Shown: positions 1-6,487, numbered from the stretch's first letter. The stretch: DNA of 9,073 nucleotides from Chloroflexota bacterium (GCA_013695575.1 JACDAF010000188.1:1-9073), one strand, 5' to 3'. Notes: generated by a model from the sequence alone, not told the origin. Numbers and translations: made by a program.

Positions 1-266
1 AGGTAGGGGACAGCTCCGTCGAAGAAGACACCTCCTTCGAGGCCGAAGCCGAGATCCGCCCCGGATCCGGCGAGCGCGGCGCGAGCTCGCGCTTCGGCGC
101 CCCGGCGCGTCTCCTCATCGCCGAAGGGCTGATCGGGAACAGTGCTGCGGACCGAGACAGCGGTGACCGCGCAGCCGGGCGCCAGGCGGGCAAGCGTCGC
201 GCGCACCGCGGCCACCTTCGCGGGATTGGTCGATCCGACGACAGCGCTGCTCACCGCGAGCGGCAT
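1..266 (-). CDS. DUF84/YjjX-type inosine/xanthosine triphosphatase, 5' part only
   Basis: Reading the complement from an ATG at 266 gives 88 residues that stay open to the left edge, so the 3' end of the gene is missing. The N-terminus has the nucleotide-binding signature VGSTNPAKVAAVRATL (about residues 10-25). It is followed by VPDQPFGDEETRRGAEARARAAL (about residues 43-65, quoted here by its key residues P43-D-Q-P-F-G and E-E-T-R-R-G-A) and then LGFGLEGGV, in the order expected for the DUF84/YjjX family. Those enzymes hydrolyse deaminated purine triphosphates such as ITP and XTP and so clean the nucleotide pool. The start lacks a clear Shine-Dalgarno sequence, and an in-frame GTG at 254 is a possible alternative start. 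The gene is transcribed divergently from the Rrf2 regulator with a short shared intergenic region. Nothing suggests a functional tie to Fe-S assembly. Confidence 0.85.
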   Translation of the reverse strand, partial: MPLAVSSAVVGSTNPAKVAAVRATLARLAPGCAVTAVSVRSTVPDQPFGDEETRRGAEARARAALAGSGADLGFGLEGGVFFDGAVPY

Positions 267-331
267 GGGGTCCGGACCGATACACGGCTCAGGCGCACGA
301 CACGGGCGATGCTGACGGTCCGGAGGTTGAC
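267..331. promoter_or_regulatory. Divergent intergenic region with a palindrome and an octamer repeat
   Basis: This 65-bp gap separates the divergent phosphatase and Rrf2 genes and must hold at least part of both promoters. Visible structure: a perfect 10-bp palindrome GGTCCGGACC at 269-278, and a direct repeat of its first eight bases, GGTCCGGA, at 317-324, 48 bp further on. The second copy runs into the GGAGG at 322-326 that could serve as Shine-Dalgarno for a GTG at 332. No convincing paired -35/-10 boxes are seen on either strand. Its regulatory role is inferred only from position. Confidence 0.35.
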
Positions 332-817
332 GTGCCCGGGAGTACAATTCCGACCGTAGTGCTCGGAAATCAGAACGCCCCGGCGGCTTTCCACGTCTCG
401 ACGCGAGGTGAGTATGGGATGCGTCTCATGGTCGATCTCGCACGTCACTGGGGCGATGGCAGCATCTCGCTGCACGCGATCGCGACGAGCGAGGATCTTC
501 CCGAGGCCTATCTCGAGCAGCTCGTCGCGGCGCTGCGCAAGGCCGGACTCGTGACCGGGAAGCGCGGGGCCGGTGGCGGCTACACGCTCGCACGTGATCC
601 GGTATCCATCACCGCCGGCGACATCGTGCGGGCGCTCGAGGGCCCGATCGAGCCGCAGGTCTGCACCGCGGAAGGCGACCCCGTCGTGAACTGCGTACGC
701 GAGCAGGACTGCGGCACTCGCGAGGTCTGGCTCCGGCTGCAGTCGTCGATCGCCACCGCCCTCGACGGCATGACCCTCGCTGACCTCGCCCGCACGAAGC
801 ACCACGCACCCGCATAG
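332..817 (+). CDS. Rrf2/IscR-type iron-sulfur regulator of the suf locus
   Basis: This 161-residue protein has an N-terminal winged helix beginning at VSTRGEYGMRLMVDLA (22-37), the recognition segment DLPEAYLEQLVAALRKAGLV (55-74), and the wing motif KRGAGGGY (77-84), all typical of the Rrf2 family. The C-terminal part holds three cysteines, C111, C121 and C127 (spacing x9, x5), where IscR binds its [2Fe-2S] cluster. The IscR histidine ligand two residues beyond the last cysteine aligns with R130 here. The expected role is a DNA-binding sensor of cluster status controlling suf genes. The gene sits 12 nt before sufC, so co-transcription is likely. The start is uncertain: GTG 332 has GGAGG 5 nt upstream but adds about 20 residues before the family's usual N-terminus. 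GTG 359 is a shorter alternative lying just after a TACAAT box. Whether it activates or represses cannot be read from the sequence. Confidence 0.9.
   Translation: MPGSTIPTVVLGNQNAPAAFHVSTRGEYGMRLMVDLARHWGDGSISLHAIATSEDLPEAYLEQLVAALRKAGLVTGKRGAGGGYTLARDPVSITAGDIVRALEGPIEPQVCTAEGDPVVNCVREQDCGTREVWLRLQSSIATALDGMTLADLARTKHHAPA
341..370 (+). promoter_or_regulatory. Candidate promoter -10 and operator of the regulator-sufCSU operon
   Basis: An A/T-rich island in an otherwise GC-rich stretch contains TACAAT (343-348), a good -10 match. It overlaps an inverted repeat TTCCGA-N9-TCGGAA (348-368). The 9-mer ATTCCGACC and the later A/T-rich half-site (GGAAAT here, GAAAAT there) recur at the same spacing upstream of sufB. 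A dimeric Rrf2 protein binding here would cover the promoter, which would fit autoregulation. No -35 box lies at the right distance. If GTG 332 is the true start, this site lies inside the coding region; if GTG 359 is used, it flanks the start. Operator function is inferred. Confidence 0.45.
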
Positions 818-829
818 GAAAGGGACCAC

Positions 830-1600
830 ATGAAGGGACTCCAGGTCACGGACCTCCACGTGAGCGTCGACTCGAAGCCGATCCTTCGCGGGATCGACCT
901 CACGGTGGCGAAGGGTGAGGTCCACGCGATGATGGGCCCCAACGGCTCGGGGAAGAGCACGCTCTCCCTCACGATCATGGGTCACCCCCGGTACCGCGTC
1001 GAGTCCGGCAGCGTGGTCCTGGATGGTGAGGACCTCCTGGCGCTCCCCGTGGACGAGCGCGCGAAGCGCGGCCTCTTCCTCGCGTTCCAATACCCTTCTG
1101 CGATCCCGGGCGTTTCCGTCGCCAACTTCCTTCGCACGGCGATCAACGCGCGCCGCGCGCGCGCCGACACCAAGAACGACATGCCCATCCCGCAGTTCCG
1201 CAAGCTGCTCAAAGAGCGGATGGAGCTGCTCGAAGTGGAGGACTCGTTCCTCAGCCGCTCGGTCAACGATGGGTTCTCGGGCGGCGAGAAGAAGCGTCTC
1301 GAGATGCTCCAAATGCACATGTTCCAACCGACGATGGCCGTCCTGGACGAGACCGACTCGGGTCTCGACATCGACGCGCTGAAGGTCGTGGCGCACGGCA
1401 TCGAGATGCTCCGTGGCCCGGAGGTGGGGATCCTGCTCATCACCCACTACGAGCGCATCCTGAAGTTCGTCCAGCCCGACCGCGTCCATGTCCTCGTCGA
1501 CGGACGCATCGTGCGGACCGGCGGGCGCGAGCTCGCGGCGGAGCTGGAGGCGAAGGGCTACGACTTCATCCGCGACGAGCTCTACGCGGGCAAGGCGTGA
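830..1600 (+). CDS. sufC: SufC, ATPase of the SufBCD Fe-S scaffold complex
   Basis: This 256-residue ABC-type ATPase matches the usual SufC length. It shows Walker A GPNGSGKST (36-44), Q-loop Q87 in FQYPSAIPGVSV, the signature FSGGEKKR (149-156), Walker B with D173-E174 in VLDETDSGLDIDAL, and the H-loop H206 in LLITHYERIL. The FQYP and ETDSGLDIDAL segments are characteristic of SufC rather than a transporter ATPase, and no membrane segment is present. In the cytosolic SufBC2D complex, ATP binding by SufC drives the conformational change of SufB and SufD during cluster assembly. The ATG is preceded by the purine-rich AGGAAAGGGA (816-825), which overlaps the stop codon of the regulator gene. 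sufS follows with a 4-nt overlap, so the genes are probably translationally coupled. Confidence 0.97.
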   Translation: MKGLQVTDLHVSVDSKPILRGIDLTVAKGEVHAMMGPNGSGKSTLSLTIMGHPRYRVESGSVVLDGEDLLALPVDERAKRGLFLAFQYPSAIPGVSVANFLRTAINARRARADTKNDMPIPQFRKLLKERMELLEVEDSFLSRSVNDGFSGGEKKRLEMLQMHMFQPTMAVLDETDSGLDIDALKVVAHGIEMLRGPEVGILLITHYERILKFVQPDRVHVLVDGRIVRTGGRELAAELEAKGYDFIRDELYAGKA

Positions 1601-2892
1601 GCGCCGTCAAGGGCGACGTCGGAGGGGTCGTTGGGCGGGGTCCCCGCGAGCTGGCTGCGGACCCCTCGCTGGACGTCGGGAGGATCCGCGCGGATTTCCC
1701 GGTCCTGCGCCGCACGGTCGCCGGTGGGAAGCGCCTCGTGTATCTGGACAACGCCGCGACGAGCCAGAAGCCGCATCAGGTGCTCGACGCGATGGATACC
1801 GTGTACCGGGAGCACAACGCGAACATCCACCGCGGCGTGTACGAGATGTCCGAAGTGACCACCGCGCTGTTCGAGGGAGCACGCGGCAGGGTCGCCGCGT
1901 TCATCAACGCGCCGCATTCCCGCGAGGTGATCTTCTGCCGAAACGCGACCGAGGGCATCAACCTTGTCGCGTACGCCTGGGGCCGCGACAACGTCAAGCG
2001 GGGGGATCGCCTCATCGTGAGCATCCTCGAGCATCACTCGAATTTCGTGCCCTGGCAGCAGCTCGCGGCCGAGGCCGGCGCCGAGCTCGTCGTCATCGAC
2101 ATCGACGAAGGCGGGCGCCTGCGGCGGGACCAGTTCGAGGCCGAGGTCGCGAAGGGCGCCCGCCTCGTCGCGATCACGCACACCAGCAACGGCCTCGGCA
2201 CCGTGAATCCGGTGAAGGAGCTCACCGCGATCGCGAAGGCCGCGGGCGCGACCGTCCTCATCGACGCGGCGCAGGCGGTCCCGCACACCGTCGTCGATGT
2301 CCAGGACATCGGCTGCGACTTTCTCGTGTTCAGCGGTCACAAGATGCTCGCCCCGCCCGGATCCGGCGCTCTCTGGGGACGCACGGAGATCCTCGAGCGG
2401 ATGCGCCCGTTCCTGTATGGCGGTGACATGATCAGCCGCGTCGCGGTGGACACCACGACCTGGAACGAGCTGCCGTGGAAGTTCGAGGCGGGAACGTCCG
2501 CGTACGTCGACGCGATCGGGCTCGGCGCCGCGGTCGATTACCTCACGGCGGTCGGCATGGAGCGCGTCCACGCCCACGAGCTCGAGCTCGTCGCGTACGT
2601 GCTTCCGCGCCTCCTCGAGATCCCCGGCATCGTCGTGTACGGGCCGCACACCCTGGAGGCCCGCGTGGGCGTCATCTCATTCGGGCTCGAGGGCATCCAC
2701 CCGCACGACGTTGCGACGATCTTCGATCGCGAGGGGGTGTGCGTGCGCGCCGGCCACCACTGCAACCAGCCGCTCATGACGCGGCTTGGCTGCGTCGCGA
2801 CGACCCGTGCGAGCTTCTACCTGTACAACACGATCGAAGAGTGCGACGTCCTCCTCGGCGCCGTCGCCAAGGCCCAACGGATCTTCGCCTGA
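1597..2892 (+). CDS. sufS: SufS, group II cysteine desulfurase
   Basis: This PLP-dependent enzyme of 431 residues converts cysteine to alanine and passes the sulfur on as a persulfide. Visible landmarks are YLDNAATSQKP (49-59), the PLP-stacking histidine H146 in EHHSN, the PLP-phosphate region around D223/Q226 (LIDAAQAVPH), the Schiff-base lysine K249 in FSGHKML, the catalytic C389 in VRAGHHCNQPLM, and the substrate-binding R404 in TTRASFYLYN. The RxGHHC context and short active-site loop are typical of SufS rather than IscS. The start is GTG in a GTGA overlap with sufC. This leaves about 25 extra residues before the usual N-terminus, and no other ATG, GTG or TTG start lies between. The adjacent sufU is the expected sulfur acceptor. 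Confidence 0.97.
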   Translation: MSAVKGDVGGVVGRGPRELAADPSLDVGRIRADFPVLRRTVAGGKRLVYLDNAATSQKPHQVLDAMDTVYREHNANIHRGVYEMSEVTTALFEGARGRVAAFINAPHSREVIFCRNATEGINLVAYAWGRDNVKRGDRLIVSILEHHSNFVPWQQLAAEAGAELVVIDIDEGGRLRRDQFEAEVAKGARLVAITHTSNGLGTVNPVKELTAIAKAAGATVLIDAAQAVPHTVVDVQDIGCDFLVFSGHKMLAPPGSGALWGRTEILERMRPFLYGGDMISRVAVDTTTWNELPWKFEAGTSAYVDAIGLGAAVDYLTAVGMERVHAHELELVAYVLPRLLEIPGIVVYGPHTLEARVGVISFGLEGIHPHDVATIFDREGVCVRAGHHCNQPLMTRLGCVATTRASFYLYNTIEECDVLLGAVAKAQRIFA

Positions 2893-3297
2893 GTGGACGA
2901 CCTGTACCGAGATTACATCCTCGATCACTACAAGAACCCCCGGAACGCGGGCGAGCTACCCGGCGCGACGCACCGCTACCACGACACGAACCCGCTGTGC
3001 GGGGACGAGATCACGATGATGCTGAAGGTGAATGACGCAAGCGTCGTCGAGGATGTGCGCTTCATCGGTCGCGGCTGTGCGATCTCGCAGGCGTCGACGT
3101 CGATCCTCACCGAGGAAGTGAAGGGCAGGACGCTCGACGAGCTGCGTGTGCTCGACCGCGATCATGTGCTCGGCAACCTCGGCATCCCCATCAGCCCGGC
3201 CCGGATCAAGTGCGCGCTACTGGGGCTGAAGGCGTTGAAAGGGAGCGCCTGGGGGCTCACCGCCTGGCCGGGCGAAGAGGAGCCCGGATCCAGATAG
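2893..3297 (+). CDS. sufU: SufU, zinc-dependent sulfur acceptor/transfer protein (short form)
   Basis: This 134-residue IscU/SufU-fold protein starts with a GTG directly after the sufS stop codon. The N-terminus LYRDYILDHYKNPRNAG is the family signature. The expected zinc or cluster ligands are C36 and D38 in NPLCGDE, C62 in GRGCAISQAS, and C107 in ARIKCALLGLKAL. The last motif lacks the histidine before the cysteine found in IscU and matches SufU. SufU accepts persulfide sulfur from SufS by exchanging zinc ligands and hands it to SufBCD. C62 and C107 are only 45 residues apart. Bacillus-type SufU has roughly 60 here because of an extra segment near the active site, so this is a form without that insertion. 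A 15-bp tandem duplication covers the stop codon. Confidence 0.93.
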   Translation: MDDLYRDYILDHYKNPRNAGELPGATHRYHDTNPLCGDEITMMLKVNDASVVEDVRFIGRGCAISQASTSILTEEVKGRTLDELRVLDRDHVLGNLGIPISPARIKCALLGLKALKGSAWGLTAWPGEEEPGSR

Positions 3298-3310
3298 CCC
3301 GGATCCAGAT
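3281..3310 (+). repeat. 15-bp tandem duplication across the sufU stop codon
   Basis: AGCCCGGATCCAGAT occurs twice back to back (3281-3295 and 3296-3310). The unit is five codons long, so the duplication repeats the last sense codons and the in-frame TAG (3295-3297, then 3310-3312). Both copies are identical, which suggests a recent slippage event or an assembly artefact. Confidence 0.9.
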
Positions 3311-3375
3311 AGACGGAGCCTTTCCCGGCCATTTCGGGCTAGTAATTCCGACCAATTGGGTAGAAAATAGGCATC
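3298..3375 (+). promoter_or_regulatory. Internal promoter region before sufB with candidate Rrf2 operator
   Basis: This 78-nt gap is the only sizeable break in the suf gene run. Its second half (3340-3370) is clearly A/T-rich against the GC-rich surroundings, as expected of a promoter. ATTCCGACC (3345-3353), followed after N7 by a G-T-x-G-x-AAAT half-site ending at 3368, matches the element at 347-370 in sequence and spacing. Candidate -10 sequences are TAGTAAT (3340-3346) and TAGAAA (3361-3366); neither has a good -35 box. If TAGAAA is used, the sufB message would have almost no leader. No clear terminator precedes it, so readthrough from sufU is also possible. Confidence 0.5.
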
Positions 3376-4788
3376 ATGACAACAGCTCCACAGGTCGACC
3401 AGCTTCCCGATAACTACAAGTTCGGCTGGACGGACGCCGACGCGGTCTACCGGAACGTCAAGAAAAAGGGTCTCTCGGAGGACGTCGTCCGCGAGATCAG
3501 CCAGACCTACAAGCAGGAGCCCGAGTGGATGCTCCAGCGCCGACTGAAGGCGCTGCGCCACTACAGAGCGCGCACGATGCCGACCTGGGGCGCGGACCTC
3601 TCGGGCATCGACTTCGAGGACATCTATTACTACCTGCGGGCGTCGGACAAGTCGTCCAAGGACTGGAACGACGTGCCCGACTACGTGAAGCGCACCTTCG
3701 ACAAGCTCGGCATCCCCGAGGCGGAGCAGAAGTACCTCGCCGGGGTGGGTGCGCAGTACGACAGCGAGTCCGTGTACCACAACATCCGCAAGGACCTCGA
3801 GGCGCTCGGCGTCATCTTCATGGACACCGATACCGCACTGAAGGAGCACCCGGACATCGTCCGTGAGCACTTCGGCACGGTCATCCCCGCGAACGACAAC
3901 AAGCTCGCCGCCCTGAACACCGCGGTGTGGTCCGGAGGCTCGTTCGTCTGGGTCCCGCCGGGAGTGAAGGTGGACATCCCGCTCCAGGCGTACTTCCGCA
4001 TCAACAGTGAGAACGCCGGCCAGTTCGAGCGGACGCTCATCATCGCGGAAGAGGGCTCGCAGGTGCATTACGTCGAAGGCTGCACGGCGCCCGTGTTCAC
4101 GACGAACACGCTGCACAGCGCGGTCGTCGAGATCATCGTGAAGAAGGGCGCCCGTGTCCGCTACACGACGATCCAGAACTGGAGCACCAACGTCTATAAC
4201 CTGGTGACGAAGCGCGCGGTGGTCCAGGAGGACGGCGTCATGGAGTGGATCGACGCCAACCTCGGCAGCAAGGTGACGATGAAGTACCCGTCCGTCTACC
4301 TCGTCGGCCGCCGCGCGCACGGCGAGGTCCTTTCCGTCGCCTTCGCGGCCGACGGGCAGCACCAGGACGCCGGCGCCAAGATGGTCCATGCGGCGCCGAA
4401 CACGACCTCGATCATCACGAGCAAGTCGATCAGCAAGGGCACCGGCCGGACCTCGTACCGCGGGCTGGTGAAGATCTACCCCGGCGCCAAGAAGAGCAAG
4501 AGCACCGTCCGCTGCGACGCCCTCATCCTCGACACGACCGCCCGCAGTGACACGTATCCGTACATGGAGATCGACGAAGAGGACGTGACGATCGGTCACG
4601 AGGCCTCGGTCTCGAAGGTGGGCGAGGAGCAGCTCTTCTATCTCATGAGCCGGGGACTGTCCGAGAACGACGCGACGGCCATGGTCGTCAACGGCTTCAT
4701 CGAGCCGATCGTGAAGACTCTCCCGATGGATTACGCCATCGAGATGAACCGGCTCATCCAGCTCCAGATGGCGGGTGCGATCGGCTAG
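3376..4788 (+). CDS. sufB: SufB, Fe-S cluster scaffold protein
   Basis: This 470-residue SufB has the standard length and the standard N-terminal helical region (for example PEWMLQRRLKALRHY). A right-handed beta-helix core follows, with SGGSFVWVPPGVKVDIPLQAYFRIN (186-210, key motif VPPGV) and the cysteine C236 in HYVEGCTAP. C380 in TVRCDAL and E409 in HEASVSKVGEEQLFY correspond to the Escherichia coli residues (C405, E434) implicated in sulfur transfer and cluster assembly. SufB builds the nascent cluster in the cytosol with SufC and SufD. The ATG has only a weak AGG (3369-3371) upstream. It begins the second half of the locus behind its own candidate promoter. sufD follows closely. Confidence 0.97.
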   Translation: MTTAPQVDQLPDNYKFGWTDADAVYRNVKKKGLSEDVVREISQTYKQEPEWMLQRRLKALRHYRARTMPTWGADLSGIDFEDIYYYLRASDKSSKDWNDVPDYVKRTFDKLGIPEAEQKYLAGVGAQYDSESVYHNIRKDLEALGVIFMDTDTALKEHPDIVREHFGTVIPANDNKLAALNTAVWSGGSFVWVPPGVKVDIPLQAYFRINSENAGQFERTLIIAEEGSQVHYVEGCTAPVFTTNTLHSAVVEIIVKKGARVRYTTIQNWSTNVYNLVTKRAVVQEDGVMEWIDANLGSKVTMKYPSVYLVGRRAHGEVLSVAFAADGQHQDAGAKMVHAAPNTTSIITSKSISKGTGRTSYRGLVKIYPGAKKSKSTVRCDALILDTTARSDTYPYMEIDEEDVTIGHEASVSKVGEEQLFYLMSRGLSENDATAMVVNGFIEPIVKTLPMDYAIEMNRLIQLQMAGAIG

Positions 4789-4819
4789 GTTGGCGATCGC
4801 GACCGGCGGCTCCCGAAGC

Positions 4820-6082
4820 ATGCTTCTCCCGCTCGACCGAGACGACGTCGAGCGGCTCGTGCGCTCACGTGGCGAGCCCGACTGGCTCCGCGAGTCACGG
4901 CTTCGTGCGCTCGAGCGCTACACGCCGGAGACGTGGCCGACTGGGCTCGAGGAGGAGTGGCGGCGCTTCCCGCTGACCGATCTGCCGCGCACCCTCTTCA
5001 TTCGGGAGCCGGCCGGCTCCGACCCGCCGAGCGAGTACAGCTCCGTGCCGGTCGCGGCCGCCCACCGGGGTGTGGTCTTCGACCGCTGGATCGACGCTGT
5101 AGGCGATCACCCTGACCTCGTGCGCCGCTGGCTCGACGACGGCGACGGGATCGCCAGTCACGCCGCGTTCCGTGCGCTCAACGGCGCGGCGTTCGGGCAC
5201 GGGAGCACGTTCCTGTACGTGCCGGCGGGGGTCGAGGTCGAGCTGCCTCTGCACGTGCACAAGCGCTGGAATCGGAGCGAGAGCGCGATCGTCTTTCGCA
5301 CGGTCGTGGTCGCGGAGCGTGGCTCCAGCGTCACGTTCGTCGAAGAGCTCTCATCGGAAGGGGGCTCGAGCGGCAGGCTCGCACTCCCGGGCCTCGAGGT
5401 CCACCTCGGTGAGGGGGCTCGGGTCCGGTATGTCCGCATCCAGAGGTTCGCCGACGACGTGTGGGACCTGGGATCCCAGCGATACCGCAGCGGGCGCGAC
5501 TCGAGCCTCGCCAGCTTCAACGTCCTCGTCGGCAGCGGCCGCACCAAGATGGGGCTGGCCTCGGACATCGAGGGCAACGGCGCCGAGGTGAAGCTGTACG
5601 GGCTCGTCGCGGCCGCCGGACACCAGCGGATCGACGTGAACTCGCTGCAGAAGGTCGACGGCAAGGGGTCGTCGAGTGATCTGCTGTACCTCTCGGCGCT
5701 CTACGACTTCGCGAAGGCCGTGTACTACGGCGTCATCCGCGTGGAGCCCACCAGCAGCGGCACCGGCTCGTACCAGGAGTGTCGCAACATGCTGCTGTCA
5801 GACAAGGCTGGAGCTGACCCGATCCCGGTCCTCGAGATCCTCACCAACGACGTCGCGCGCTGCGGCCATGCCGCCACCGCGGGTGCGCTGGAGGAGAGCG
5901 AGCTCTTCTACGTCATGTCGCGGGGCTTCGACCGCGCCAGCGCGGAGCGGCTCCTCGTCCGCGGTTTCTTCCAGCGTGTCATCAACAACATCCCGGACGT
6001 GCAGATGCGCGCGCGCGTGGTCGACGCGCTCGCGCCGCGGATCGGCCGCATCGCCGACATCGACGCGGAGATCGCGGCATGA
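4820..6082 (+). CDS. sufD: SufD, Fe-S scaffold partner of SufB and SufC
   Basis: This protein, 420 residues from ATG 4820, is homologous to SufB through its beta-helix core: STFLYVPAGVEVELPLHVH, then VVVAERGSSVTFVEE, then the C-terminal ELFYVMSRGF segment. C348 and H350 in the ARCGHAATAG segment match the E. coli SufD residues C358 and H360 that contribute to cluster formation at the SufB-SufD interface. SufD lacks the SufB-type cysteine of the VEGCTAP motif (VEELSSEG here), as expected. In-frame GTG 4775 (inside sufB) and TTG 4790 (just after the sufB stop) would lengthen it by 15 or 10 residues. ATG 4820 gives the N-terminus MLLPLDRDDVERL, which looks most natural, though no start has a strong Shine-Dalgarno. 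The stop overlaps the next gene as ATGA. Confidence 0.95.
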   Translation: MLLPLDRDDVERLVRSRGEPDWLRESRLRALERYTPETWPTGLEEEWRRFPLTDLPRTLFIREPAGSDPPSEYSSVPVAAAHRGVVFDRWIDAVGDHPDLVRRWLDDGDGIASHAAFRALNGAAFGHGSTFLYVPAGVEVELPLHVHKRWNRSESAIVFRTVVVAERGSSVTFVEELSSEGGSSGRLALPGLEVHLGEGARVRYVRIQRFADDVWDLGSQRYRSGRDSSLASFNVLVGSGRTKMGLASDIEGNGAEVKLYGLVAAAGHQRIDVNSLQKVDGKGSSSDLLYLSALYDFAKAVYYGVIRVEPTSSGTGSYQECRNMLLSDKAGADPIPVLEILTNDVARCGHAATAGALEESELFYVMSRGFDRASAERLLVRGFFQRVINNIPDVQMRARVVDALAPRIGRIADIDAEIAA

Positions 6083-6423
6083 GCGATCGCTTCCGGCCCG
6101 TCGCGCGCGCATCGGACATCCCCCCCGGTGAGGTGGCCGTCGTCGAGGTCGACGGACGCAGCATCGCCCTTGGCCACACCGTTGATGGCCGGTGGGGCGC
6201 CATCGACAACGTCTGCACCCACGACGGCGGTACCCTCGGCGAGGGCGAGCTGGAGGATGTCTGCGTCGAGTGCCCGCGCCACGGCGCGCGCTTCGATCTG
6301 TTCACCGGCGAGGTCAAGGCCATGCCCGCCGTGTTTCCCGTGAATGCCTATGCCGTGCGCGAAGTCGAGGGCGAGATCCTGGTCGACCTTGGCGTTGGCA
6401 CCCGGCCCCTGGAGATCGGCTAG
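6079..6423 (+). CDS. Rieske-type [2Fe-2S] ferredoxin of the suf operon
   Basis: This 114-residue cytosolic protein has no signal peptide or membrane segment and carries one complete Rieske motif. C46 and H48 are in VCTHDGG, C65 and H68 in ECPRHGARFDLFTGEV. It resembles the ferredoxin components of aromatic-ring dioxygenases, but no oxygenase gene is nearby. The ATG overlaps the sufD stop (ATGA), so it is part of the suf transcript. Rieske proteins next to sufD are known from other high-GC suf operons, where they are suspected of supplying electrons for assembly or of being an early client of the pathway. The sequence does not decide which. The gene ends the suf run; the next gene is 64 nt away with a strong Shine-Dalgarno of its own. 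Confidence 0.93.
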   Translation: MSDRFRPVARASDIPPGEVAVVEVDGRSIALGHTVDGRWGAIDNVCTHDGGTLGEGELEDVCVECPRHGARFDLFTGEVKAMPAVFPVNAYAVREVEGEILVDLGVGTRPLEIG

Positions 6424-6487
6424 GTCCGACCCCTGGCACCGGCCGTGCACATCCGTGGATCAGGCACGACACAGCCTGGAGGGCACG

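Noticed and set aside
327..348. TTGACG (327-332) and TACAAT (343-348) as a paired sigma-70 promoter
   Set aside because: The spacing is only 10 bp instead of about 17, so the two boxes cannot act as one standard promoter; only the -10-like box was kept.
251..1489. 412-codon minus-strand frame opposite the Rrf2 and sufC genes
   Set aside because: Low-complexity Arg/Glu/His/Leu-rich translation with no domain, running through two well-supported genes; a GC shadow.
1488..2649. Overlapping long frames on both strands within sufS (1488-2426 plus, 1582-2649 minus)
   Set aside because: Both lie over the conserved sufS frame, have Arg-rich translations without motifs, and have no credible start sites.
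3316..3340. Possible terminator hairpin between sufU and sufB (AGCC...GGCT, CCCG...CGGG)
   Set aside because: Only 4-bp stems that exclude each other and no T-tract; too weak to call.
3217..4821. Long open frame of 534 codons on the minus strand opposite sufB
   Set aside because: It is the complement of a certain sufB and parts of sufU and sufD. Its translation is rich in Arg, Asp, Val and His with no recognisable motif, typical of a reading-frame shadow in high-GC DNA.
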